Source: Desulfobacteraceae bacterium
GTDB taxonomy: Bacteria > Desulfobacterota > Desulfobacteria > Desulfobacterales > Desulfosalsimonadaceae
Assembly: GCA_003599885.1 (NCBI GenBank)
Contig: QZKW01000078.1
Coordinates: 1-35,184 of the forward strand
Reading direction: 5' to 3'
DNA: 35,184 bases
Positions 24,857 to 32,194 of this stretch are shown here, piece by piece; positions within the stretch are counted from its first letter, which is position 1, and every line of letters starts with the position of its first letter. The notes under the pieces were generated by a model. The model saw only the letters and a list, made by a program, of their open reading frames with translations, was not told where the DNA came from and ran no database searches. Made by a program: the position numbers and the translations under genes.

Positions 24857-27427
24857 ATGAGCGGGATCACCCTCATTTGGTCAATCAATGCCGGAATCTG
24901 TCTTGCTCTGGCAGGCCTGCAACTGCTTGTCTGGTTGCGGGCCCGCAACGCCTGGGCGAATCTTCTTTTTTCAATAGGAGCAGTTGCAGCGGCGGCCTGC
25001 GCTGTTGGCGAACAGGCCCTGATGCACGCCCAATCACCTGCACAATATGGGAAAATATTGTTCTGGATGCATTTACCGGCAGGCGTAATGGTGGTAACAG
25101 TTGTCTGGTTCATCCATTTTTATCTAAAGACGGGTCGAAAATGGCTGGCATGGCTGATTACCGGAATTCGGGCGCTCGTGCTGATGCTAAACTTTCTGAT
25201 GCCTTGCAACCTCACTTTCCAGAAGATATCCAATCTGCGACAGATGTCTTTCCTGAACGAGACGGTTTCTGTTCCAATCGGCGTGATGAATCCCTGGAGA
25301 CGATTGATCCTTGTGGGCGTTGTCTTATTTCTTGTGTATGTCCTGGATGCGACCATTGCGGGATGGAAGCAGGGCAACAGAAGGCGGTCAATTGTAATAG
25401 GCGGAGCAACATTGTTGGCAATTTTTATGGCGGCGGTTTCATCCAACCTGATGGTCCGGGGAATCCTGCCTGGACCTTTGGCCAGCATGTCGTTTCTGTT
25501 GCTTGTATTTGCGATGGCATTTGAACTCAGCTTAGACTTGATACAAGCAGGTCAAATGTCCCAGGAGCTGAAAAAAAATCAGGAGCGCATGAGTCTGGTA
25601 GCCCGTTCGGCGAATCTGGGTCTTTGGGAATGGGATTTCGACCGGGATGAGATCTGGGCCAACGAGGTGAGTCGTGCGCGTTTTGGCGTGGAGGCATCGG
25701 AACGAATTAACTTTGACCGCCTCCTTCAATCGATTCATCCCGACGATCGCGACGCAATCCGGCAGGCGGCTCGAAACACCCTTGAGAATGGCGAGGAACT
25801 CCAGTTGGAATACCGTATCGTCCAGCAAGACGGGACAGAGCGATGGTTGGCGACTACCGGGCAGGTGGAGCTGGACTTGCACAAAAAACCTCTCTTCTTA
25901 CGCGGTGTGACCATGGATATCACCGAGCGTAAACTTTCGGAGGAAGCCCTGCGGAAGAGTGAACAGCTTGCGCGAATATTGCTGAATGCAACCAGCAACC
26001 TGACGCACCTTATCCGGGCGGATGGAATCATCATCGATCTCAATGATGCAATGGCGAATGCACTGGGTGGTTCTCGGGAGGAGTTGATTGGCACCAATGT
26101 CTTTGATCTATTCCCAGAGGAGTTGAGAGAGAGAAGAAAGGCGTTGTTGAGACGCGTTGCGGCAGAGGAGAAAATGCTGAGAGTCGAGGATGCCGGCCGT
26201 GGCAGAATCTACGATTCTGAAATCTATCCGATGAAGTCCACCGAGGGCGAACAAGACCAATTTGTCATATTTGCTTATGACATCACCGAGCGTAAAAAGA
26301 TCGAAACCAGGTTAAAAGAGGAAGAAACACGGCTCAAGGAAGCCCAGCGTATAGCCCATATCGGAAACTGGGAACTCGATTTACAGACGAACGTCCTTAC
26401 CTGGTCCGATGAAATTTCCCGGATATTTGAAATTGACAAGGAGCATTTCGGAGCATCGTTTGAAGCGTTTCTGGCTGCTGTCCACCCCGATGATCGTGAC
26501 GCGGTAAATAAAGCATACAAAAGATCCCTGGAAATTCGCAAACCCTACAATATCATGCACCGGCTTCTTATGCCAGACGGCCGGATCAAGTATGTTCAGG
26601 AACGATGTGAGACGTATTTCAATCCCGAGGGAAAACCGGTTCGTTCTGTCGGGACAGTGCAGGATATAACAGAGCGAGTATCTGTGCAGAACGAGAGAAG
26701 AGAGTTGCGGCATGAACTGGCACATTTAAACCGAATCATGCTCATGAACGAGCTTGCCACCTCTCTGGCGCACGAGATCAACCAGCCTCTGGGAGCAATA
26801 ATGAACAATGTCGCTGCCGCCAAAAGAATATGCTCACGGTCCGAAAAAGGAACCGGAGAGGTCGTGGAAATCCTGGAAGATGTTATCCGTGATGCAAACC
26901 GCGCCGGTCAGATTGTTCTTAAAATTCGTGGGATTGTGAAAAAAGAGGACCCCAGGCGTGAATTCGAGATACTGAATATGAATGTCAAGGTTGATGATGC
27001 CATTCACTTATTGCAGAACACTCTAAAAATTAATCAGGTAAACGTTCATCTGGACAAGCAGCAGGATCTTTTGCCGGTCAGAGGGGACCGGGTCCGTCTG
27101 GAACAGGTCATTATAAATCTTGTGAACAATGCCATCGAGGCCATGAATGAAAACCTTGAGAAATATCTGACAATCCATACAGCTATGCATTCTTCTGAGA
27201 TGATCATTGTCAGTGTCACCAATTCAGGCCCCGGAATCGATGCAGAGACCAGGAGAAAATTATTTGAGCCGTTTTTTTCCACGAAAAAAAGCGGCCTGGG
27301 GATGGGACTTCGTATCTGTCAGTCGATCATTGAAGAACATGGCGGCCGGATCTGGCTGGAAGACCCCACGGAAGATGGCACAACCTTTTCGTTTACCTTA
27401 AAAGTGCATCAGGAAGATGCCGCATGA
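24857..27427 (+). CDS. membrane multi-PAS sensor histidine kinase (FixL-like)
   Basis: This 856-residue protein begins with about seven membrane helices (residues 1-225), as in the histidine-kinase N-terminal 7TM region. Three PAS/PAC modules follow: NLGLWEWDFDRDEIW to RGVTMDITERK, ARILLNATSNLTHLIRADG to AYDITERKK, and IAHIGNWELDLQTNVL to VGTVQDITERV. The kinase core has ELATSLAHEINQPLGAIMNN with the phosphoacceptor His639, the N box VNNAIEAMNE, GPGIDAETRRKLFEPFF and GLGMGLRICQSIIEEHGG. The HEINQPLGA H-box is that of FixL-type kinases. The start ATG has only a weak AGGA. The stop overlaps the next start (ATGA), so kinase and regulator are cotranslated. The signal sensed is unknown. No haem-binding PAS motif was verified. 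Confidence 0.92.
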   Translation: MSGITLIWSINAGICLALAGLQLLVWLRARNAWANLLFSIGAVAAAACAVGEQALMHAQSPAQYGKILFWMHLPAGVMVVTVVWFIHFYLKTGRKWLAWLITGIRALVLMLNFLMPCNLTFQKISNLRQMSFLNETVSVPIGVMNPWRRLILVGVVLFLVYVLDATIAGWKQGNRRRSIVIGGATLLAIFMAAVSSNLMVRGILPGPLASMSFLLLVFAMAFELSLDLIQAGQMSQELKKNQERMSLVARSANLGLWEWDFDRDEIWANEVSRARFGVEASERINFDRLLQSIHPDDRDAIRQAARNTLENGEELQLEYRIVQQDGTERWLATTGQVELDLHKKPLFLRGVTMDITERKLSEEALRKSEQLARILLNATSNLTHLIRADGIIIDLNDAMANALGGSREELIGTNVFDLFPEELRERRKALLRRVAAEEKMLRVEDAGRGRIYDSEIYPMKSTEGEQDQFVIFAYDITERKKIETRLKEEETRLKEAQRIAHIGNWELDLQTNVLTWSDEISRIFEIDKEHFGASFEAFLAAVHPDDRDAVNKAYKRSLEIRKPYNIMHRLLMPDGRIKYVQERCETYFNPEGKPVRSVGTVQDITERVSVQNERRELRHELAHLNRIMLMNELATSLAHEINQPLGAIMNNVAAAKRICSRSEKGTGEVVEILEDVIRDANRAGQIVLKIRGIVKKEDPRREFEILNMNVKVDDAIHLLQNTLKINQVNVHLDKQQDLLPVRGDRVRLEQVIINLVNNAIEAMNENLEKYLTIHTAMHSSEMIIVSVTNSGPGIDAETRRKLFEPFFSTKKSGLGMGLRICQSIIEEHGGRIWLEDPTEDGTTFSFTLKVHQEDAA

Positions 27428-28044
27428 GTTCGCAGTCAGAGACAGTCTATATCGTTGAAGATGATGCGTCGTTCAGGAAAAGTTTGCAGCGCCTGATCCG
27501 TTCTTTAGGCTTTGAATCCGTCGCATTTGAATCCGCGAATTCTTTTTTGCAGGCCGACATCTGCTATCCCGGATGCGTTTTGCTGGATGTAAAGCTTCCT
27601 GATATCGATGGCCTTATTGTTCAAAAGTTGCTGACAGAAAAAGGCTGTCTTCTGCCTGTTATTTTCATGACCGGTCATGGCGACATCCCCATGAGCGTTT
27701 CGGCCATGAAAGAAGGGGCCGTTGATTTCCTGCCCAAGCCCTTTGGAGAAGAGGACCTGCTTTGCGCCATCAATACGGCAATTGATCGCAATATCAGCGA
27801 TGTTCAACTGCAAAATGAAAAAAAAGAGAGCAACGCATTAATCGAAACGCTGACGCCCCGGGAAAAGGAAGTCCTGACCTGGATTATCACCGGCAAACTC
27901 AATAAACAGATTGCCTGCGAAATTGGAACAACCGAGAAAACCATCAAAGTTCACCGCAGCCGCGTCTTTCAGAAGACCCGGGTGTCATCCGTTGCAGAGC
28001 TTGTCCGTTTAGCAGAAAAGGTCAATATCTCTCCGGCAAGTTAA
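27424..28044 (+). CDS. FixJ-like response regulator with LuxR-type HTH
   Basis: This 206-residue protein has an N-terminal receiver (acidic pair EDD at 12-14, phosphoacceptor Asp55 in LLDVKLPD, a Thr in FMTGHGD, Lys in PKPFGEEDLL), a linker helix and a C-terminal LuxR/NarL-type helix-turn-helix (LTPREKEVLTWIITGKLNKQIACEIGTTEKTIKVHRSRV). This is the FixJ layout. It should be phosphorylated by the histidine kinase whose gene overlaps its start by 4 bp, and should act as a transcription factor. The targets are not known. The downstream receiver gene and the hydrolase island to the right are candidates by position only. Confidence 0.93.
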   Translation: MSSQSETVYIVEDDASFRKSLQRLIRSLGFESVAFESANSFLQADICYPGCVLLDVKLPDIDGLIVQKLLTEKGCLLPVIFMTGHGDIPMSVSAMKEGAVDFLPKPFGEEDLLCAINTAIDRNISDVQLQNEKKESNALIETLTPREKEVLTWIITGKLNKQIACEIGTTEKTIKVHRSRVFQKTRVSSVAELVRLAEKVNISPAS

Positions 28045-28286
28045 TCCTCAATTTTCAACCCCCTATTTTTAAAACAAAATTTTTCGAAAAAATCCTTCTT
28101 TACATTATCTCATTCCGAAATAAGCACCCTTGAAAACAGTTTTCTTTGATTTCACCAGGCATTCATCAGGACTCTGGCGTGTTGGCCTAAGGTCCAATAG
28201 ACAAGGCGCTTTTTCTGTCGGATATTACAATGATGCGAAAAAGGATAATACCGTGCGCATTAATAGATTCTTAAGGAAAATTTTAA

Positions 28287-28646
28287 ATGCATATTTTTAT
28301 AGTCGATGATGACCGGTCTTTCGGGAGATCCCTTGCGCGGCTATTGAACCTCAATGGGTATTTTGCGCATTATTTTGAGACGGCCCAATCTTTCATCGAT
28401 TCCGTAGCGTCAGACCAGAAGGGCATTGTGATTGTTGATATCCATATGCCCGAATGCAACGGGTTTTCATTAATGAATATGATGCATGAAATGCACTATA
28501 TCATGCCTGTGATCGTGGTCACGGGTCAGACCCAGGCAGATACCCGGGACATTTCTTTTCAGCAGGGGGCAATCGGTTTTTTGCAAAAACCGTTCAATGA
28601 ACAGTCGATACTGGATCTGATAGAATCGGCCGGAAAGATGGAGTGA
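28287..28646 (+). CDS. stand-alone receiver-domain response regulator
   Basis: This 119-residue protein is a single receiver domain: acidic cluster DDD at 7-9, phosphoacceptor Asp51 in IVDIHMPE, Thr in VVTGQTQ and Lys in LQKPFNEQ. It has no DNA-binding or enzymatic domain, and its length equals one receiver. It resembles the FixJ receiver next door and may compete for or relay phosphate in the same pathway. AAGGAAA lies before the ATG at 28287. The 242-bp gap upstream is AT-rich and contains an imperfect dyad at about 28183-28198 (TTGG and CCAA arms), a possible regulator site. Confidence 0.88.
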   Translation: MHIFIVDDDRSFGRSLARLLNLNGYFAHYFETAQSFIDSVASDQKGIVIVDIHMPECNGFSLMNMMHEMHYIMPVIVVTGQTQADTRDISFQQGAIGFLQKPFNEQSILDLIESAGKME

Positions 28647-28753
28647 GGATAATCAAAAAATGGCAGCCCATCCGTCTGAAAAATCGTGAACCCGTTGCCG
28701 ACGCCGACCGAAAACATGAACAGTCAACCAGTGAATGTACACTTGCTTTTTAA

Positions 28754-29431
28754 CACAGTACTCAAACCTATGCAGCACTGATGAAAAATGATCTAGGTCG
28801 GTCGGTTGTGGTTGAATTTCCTTATCGAAAAGCGTGGATGAATCACTGGTTGGCCATTCCTCACATGACCATTGCGAGTGATGCCATGGCCGGTGTTGGT
28901 GAAGATGGTAAATTGCTGCCATGGGATGCGGATTGGTCGGAATACCGTGGTCATCCGCGTACGTCTGGATCGCGCGGAACTTGTTTTAGAATGGGGCGTG
29001 AACAGGGTATTCCACTGATGTTTACGATTGCACAGGCAAGTTACTGGCCAGCCAAACACTTAGGTGATTCAGGCCTTGAATCCATGAAAGAACGTGGTCG
29101 CCTGCAAAAAGGGAAAGTTGCCGATATTACCATTTTTGATCCTAAAACGATTACAGATAATTCAGGATTTAAAGTCGGTCAGCACGGTATTTCATCAACA
29201 GGTATCCCTTATGTTATTGTTAACGGCACGATTGTGGTGAAGGACAGCAAGGTGCTTCGCGTGAAACCAGGTCAGGAAATTCGCTTTCCAGTCGAACCCA
29301 AAGGCAAATTTAAGCCGATCGAAGTGGGCGGCTGGCTGAACAAACACACGATTGGTCTAAACCCTGATCTGCTTGAGCACCTGCATGATGACACTGGTAT
29401 GGGTGTGATTCTTGACGGCGACAAAAAATAA
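28754..29431 (+). pseudogene. N-terminally truncated N-acyl-D-amino-acid deacylase-like amidohydrolase
   Basis: The frame matches the C-terminal half of the complete deacylase at 32195-33850. WMNHWLAIPHMTIASDAM corresponds to VDWLKMPGVAIGSDGM, YRGHPRTSGSRGTCFRMGREQGIPLM to NTHPRTSGSFGAVLRLSRENNIPLM, and RLQKGKVADITIFDP to RMQEGMVADITIFDP. The frame is open from a stop at 28751. The first ATG is at 28781 and has no ribosome binding site. The N-terminal HxH metal site and signal peptide are missing, so it cannot be an active enzyme by itself. It retains an extra C-terminal tail (HLHDDTGMGVILDGDKK) that the full copy lacks, so it came from a different paralogue, not a recent duplication. It begins the hydrolase island. 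Confidence 0.75.
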
Positions 29432-29525
29432 CTTTGCATTCAGTCATGGTTCATTAATGGAAAACAGGATGAAAAAGATAGTCAGGCTCAAATTAGATAA
29501 ACGCACTATTCAAAGGAGAAGACCC

Positions 29526-30521
29526 ATGAAACGAAACATCGCACTATTTTTTATTGTAATGGTCTCGTCATTTTTTGCAGTTCAACCGGCATTTGCTAAG
29601 GAACACAATGTTAAAGATGTTTCTCAGAAGATTGAGAAACTTGCGGAGGGCCTGGTTGGCCGCATTGGTGTGGCTGCACAGGAAATTGGCGGCGACCAGG
29701 TCATAGCGGTCAATGGTGATGAGACCTTCGCCATGGCCAGCACCTACAAGGTGGCGATCGCCACGACTGTGCTGGATCGCGTGGACAAGGGGGAACTCAG
29801 TCTCGACCAACTGGTCGAAGTCCCGCAAGACATGTATGTCACCGGCGTAATTGCGCTTGCCGAGACATTCCCGCACCCCGGGGTCAAGCTATCAGTGGCG
29901 AACCTGATAGAGGTGATGATCACGGATAGCGACAACACGGCGACCGACGTCTGCATGGGGCTGGCAGGCGGAGCAGCGGCGGTGACCAAGAACCTGCGCA
30001 GGCTCGGGATTACCGATTTCAGGGTCGATCGGACTACCCGAGAGATTCTCATGGATTTCTACGGCTTGTCGGGGGCCACGCCAGAAATTGTCGCTGAGGG
30101 CATCAAAAACAACCCGGCACTGGTGATGGCCCAGGTTGATCCCAATCCGGACTTCGAGGCGGATCCCCGCGACCACGCAACGCCCCTTGCGATGCTGAAA
30201 CTCCTGCTTGCCATCGACGGTGGCACGGCGATGAGCGCCGAGAGCAGCAAGTTCCTGCTGGGAGTCATGTCGCGCACGCGCACCGGCGCTGGCCGTATCA
30301 AGGGGTTGTTGCCGAAGGGAGCGTCCGTAGCGCACAAGACCGGAACCGCAGGCGGAATTGCCAACGACGTCGGTTATGTCACGCTCCCCGACGGTCGGCG
30401 GTTTGCTATCGCCGTGTTCACGAACAGCAGCAAGACATCCGTGGCGGACAGAGATCGAGCCATTGCGGAAGTTAGCCGGACTTTATACGACTTTTATTAT
30501 TTAACGGCACAAGACAAATAA
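29526..30521 (+). CDS. bla: class A beta-lactamase-like serine hydrolase
   Basis: This 331-residue exported protein has a signal peptide (MKRN, hydrophobic core, PAFAKE). The class A motifs are in order: STYK (Ser72 to Lys75), SDN (135-137) and KTGT (271-274). Aligning without gaps from SDN, the residue at the position of the usual general base Glu166 is Thr171, with Glu173 two residues later. The stretch up to the RD that closes the omega loop (215-216) is about 32 residues longer than in TEM-type enzymes. It may hydrolyse beta-lactams with altered mechanism or be a related peptidase or esterase. AAAGGAG precedes the ATG at 29526. Codons are GC-rich compared with the dipeptidase gene that follows by 48 bp, which suggests separate origins. 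Confidence 0.82.
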   Translation: MKRNIALFFIVMVSSFFAVQPAFAKEHNVKDVSQKIEKLAEGLVGRIGVAAQEIGGDQVIAVNGDETFAMASTYKVAIATTVLDRVDKGELSLDQLVEVPQDMYVTGVIALAETFPHPGVKLSVANLIEVMITDSDNTATDVCMGLAGGAAAVTKNLRRLGITDFRVDRTTREILMDFYGLSGATPEIVAEGIKNNPALVMAQVDPNPDFEADPRDHATPLAMLKLLLAIDGGTAMSAESSKFLLGVMSRTRTGAGRIKGLLPKGASVAHKTGTAGGIANDVGYVTLPDGRRFAIAVFTNSSKTSVADRDRAIAEVSRTLYDFYYLTAQDK

Positions 30522-30527
30522 TCTTTG
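30483..30527 (+). repeat. repeat copy 1: 3' end of the beta-lactamase gene
   Basis: These 45 bp, covering the last codons and stop of the beta-lactamase gene, recur at 32010-32054 with two mismatches (43 of 45 identical by eye). The second copy forms the 3' end of a tiny reading frame interpreted as a deleted beta-lactamase gene. Confidence 0.85.
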
Positions 30528-30569
30528 ACTATACCCTGATATTAACCAAATTATAAAGGAGATTAAATC

Positions 30570-31952
30570 ATGACTAAAGACACGCTCCCTGGGATTGACT
30601 CAGATAAAATTGTAAAAAACACAGGTTCAATTGACTTGGTTGGAAAGGAGAAGAACGATTCAATTTTCTCTCCAGAGGTGACAGGCCTGAGCCGCCGGAC
30701 GATGCTCAAGGCAGCGATGGGAACTATAGTCGGAGGGGCCGCAGCAATGCTACTCTCGCCCGGCATATCACGTGCCGCCGATGTGGTTCCCAACGCTGCG
30801 CAGGGGGGGAATCCGTACGCAACTAAAGACAATCCGCGTGCGACTAAATATAATCCATATGCAACTGGCACGGATTATTCCAAAATACCACAACGTTTAC
30901 ACAAATACCCTGCTTCTGATCGAGCGAAGAAGATCGTACAAGACTCTTTGAGCATAGATACACTCTTTTCCGGTACGTGGCCAGAGCAGTGGTCATCTCC
31001 TGAAGCCCCTGAGTTTCATGACGAGATGGATCGTTGTATTGCTGGAGGCATGAAGATCATGGCTGCATGCCCCTCAGCTGATGCATTAAACACCTCTTCT
31101 GCAGTAGCGATGAAGGCTTTGCAATTCTATCTAAAGAAGATCAACGAACGCCCTGACAAATACAAGATTGTCCGTACAACCAAAGATATTGATGATGCAA
31201 TCAAGGAAAAGAAACTAGGATTGTATTTTACGCATCAGGGTACAGGACTTTTTGAAGGTGATGTCGATAATGTCGCAATTTGGCGTCAACTCGGTTATGG
31301 ATACTGTTTATTGGCTTACAATCAGCGAAATCCTGTGGGAGACGGCTGTTTTGTAAAAGAGAATGGTGGGCTTACTGCTTATGGAAAGACATTGATTGAT
31401 GCCTACAACCGTTACGGTATGCTCGTAGATGTGAGCCATACGGGTGAGCGTACATCACTAGATGCCATTGAGCATAGTAGTCAACCGGTCATATCATCCC
31501 ACTCAGTAGCCATGGCGATAGCAAACTATCCTCGTAGTTTATATGATTCGGTTATCAAAGCGATCGCCAAGAGCGGTGGGGTCTGTTCCATCAATATGGT
31601 TGGTGCTTTTGTTGATACCTCCAATCCTGATATTGTGACGACTGACATGCTTTTCAAACATATCGATTATATGGCTAACCTTGTTGGTATTGACCATGTT
31701 GGTTTCGGTTCTGATTATATCCCGGACATCACCTTCACTGCTGATGGAATGAAAACACCCGCTGGCCAAGCAATTTTCCCTGATGGTGGCTATACCACCA
31801 AAACGGCGTACAAAGGATTCCCAACACCTTCTTCTTATCAGATCCTCCCAGCATTATTAGACAAGATGCTTGAGAAGGGATACTCCGTAAAAGATTGTCA
31901 AAAATTCATCGGTGGCAATATGTACCGTGTCATGAAGCAGGTCTGGATATAG
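30570..31952 (+). CDS. Tat-exported M19 (renal-type) dipeptidase, divergent
   Basis: This 460-residue protein has a twin-arginine signal (SRRTMLK at 41-47, then a hydrophobic stretch ending ISRAAD) after an unusually long 40-residue leader. From ~120 it resembles membrane dipeptidases (M19): VDVSHTGERTSLDAIEHS, PVISSHS and IDHVGFGSDY carry the His and Asp ligands of the second half. In the first half the usual HxD zinc motif reads SID (128-130), and the bridging Glu segment reads FTHQGTGL. The dinuclear zinc site may therefore be altered. M19 enzymes cleave dipeptides, often with a D residue, and some open carbapenems. AAAGGAG precedes the ATG at 30570. The gene is less GC-rich than the beta-lactamase gene. 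The mature N-terminus has three short NPxAT repeats. Confidence 0.85.
   Translation: MTKDTLPGIDSDKIVKNTGSIDLVGKEKNDSIFSPEVTGLSRRTMLKAAMGTIVGGAAAMLLSPGISRAADVVPNAAQGGNPYATKDNPRATKYNPYATGTDYSKIPQRLHKYPASDRAKKIVQDSLSIDTLFSGTWPEQWSSPEAPEFHDEMDRCIAGGMKIMAACPSADALNTSSAVAMKALQFYLKKINERPDKYKIVRTTKDIDDAIKEKKLGLYFTHQGTGLFEGDVDNVAIWRQLGYGYCLLAYNQRNPVGDGCFVKENGGLTAYGKTLIDAYNRYGMLVDVSHTGERTSLDAIEHSSQPVISSHSVAMAIANYPRSLYDSVIKAIAKSGGVCSINMVGAFVDTSNPDIVTTDMLFKHIDYMANLVGIDHVGFGSDYIPDITFTADGMKTPAGQAIFPDGGYTTKTAYKGFPTPSSYQILPALLDKMLEKGYSVKDCQKFIGGNMYRVMKQVWI
30810..30872 (+). repeat. 21-bp tandem repeat (3 units) inside the dipeptidase gene
   Basis: Three imperfect 21-bp units (30810-30830, 30831-30851, 30852-30872) encode NPYATKD, NPRATKY and NPYATGT, just after the Tat signal. 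They probably form a flexible linker in the exported protein and could vary in number between strains. Confidence 0.75.
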
Positions 31953-31973
31953 CTACATGAAGGGAGAACTTAA

Positions 31974-32048
31974 ATGAAGAGATGGCGAGTATTATTTAGC
32001 TTGCTGGCATTATACGACTTTTATTATTTAACGTCACAAGACAAATAA
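31974..32048 (+). pseudogene. collapsed beta-lactamase gene: signal-peptide start joined to last codons
   Basis: A GGGAG ribosome binding site precedes an ATG at 31974 that opens a 24-residue frame. MKRWRVLFSLLA looks like the start of a signal peptide and continues directly into LYDFYYLTSQDK. The second half equals the C-terminus of the intact beta-lactamase (LYDFYYLTAQDK) apart from one residue. The simplest reading is a second beta-lactamase gene that lost its whole enzyme-coding part by an in-frame deletion while keeping its ribosome binding site, start and stop. The 3' 45 bp (32010-32054) match 30483-30527 at 43 positions. A real micropeptide cannot be excluded. Confidence 0.75.
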
Positions 32049-32051
32049 CCT

Positions 32052-32106
32052 TTGTCATGCCTGACAATAAGGATTGGTTGTGACAGCTTTTTGTCACACC
32101 AATCCT
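32052..32106 (+). terminator. paired hairpins upstream of the deacylase gene
   Basis: TTGTCA/TGACAA (32052-32067) forms a small hairpin. A larger one pairs AGGATTGGTTGTGAC (32070-32084) with GTCACACCAATCCT (32093-32106), with a single bulged base and a loop containing TTTTT. No T-tract follows. It may terminate, attenuate, or protect the upstream transcript end. Confidence 0.55.
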
Positions 32107-32194
32107 CTGTTCAATTGGTTGTAGCGGACGGCGTTTCGTGCCGCGGCAAAGCTGCTGGCTGGGGAATAATGTAACAAATAAAGGAGGAATCGAA

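Noticed and set aside
28045-28286. sigma-54 promoter before the stand-alone receiver
   Set aside because: A TGGC-containing stretch near 28175 does not have the GC element at the required spacing.
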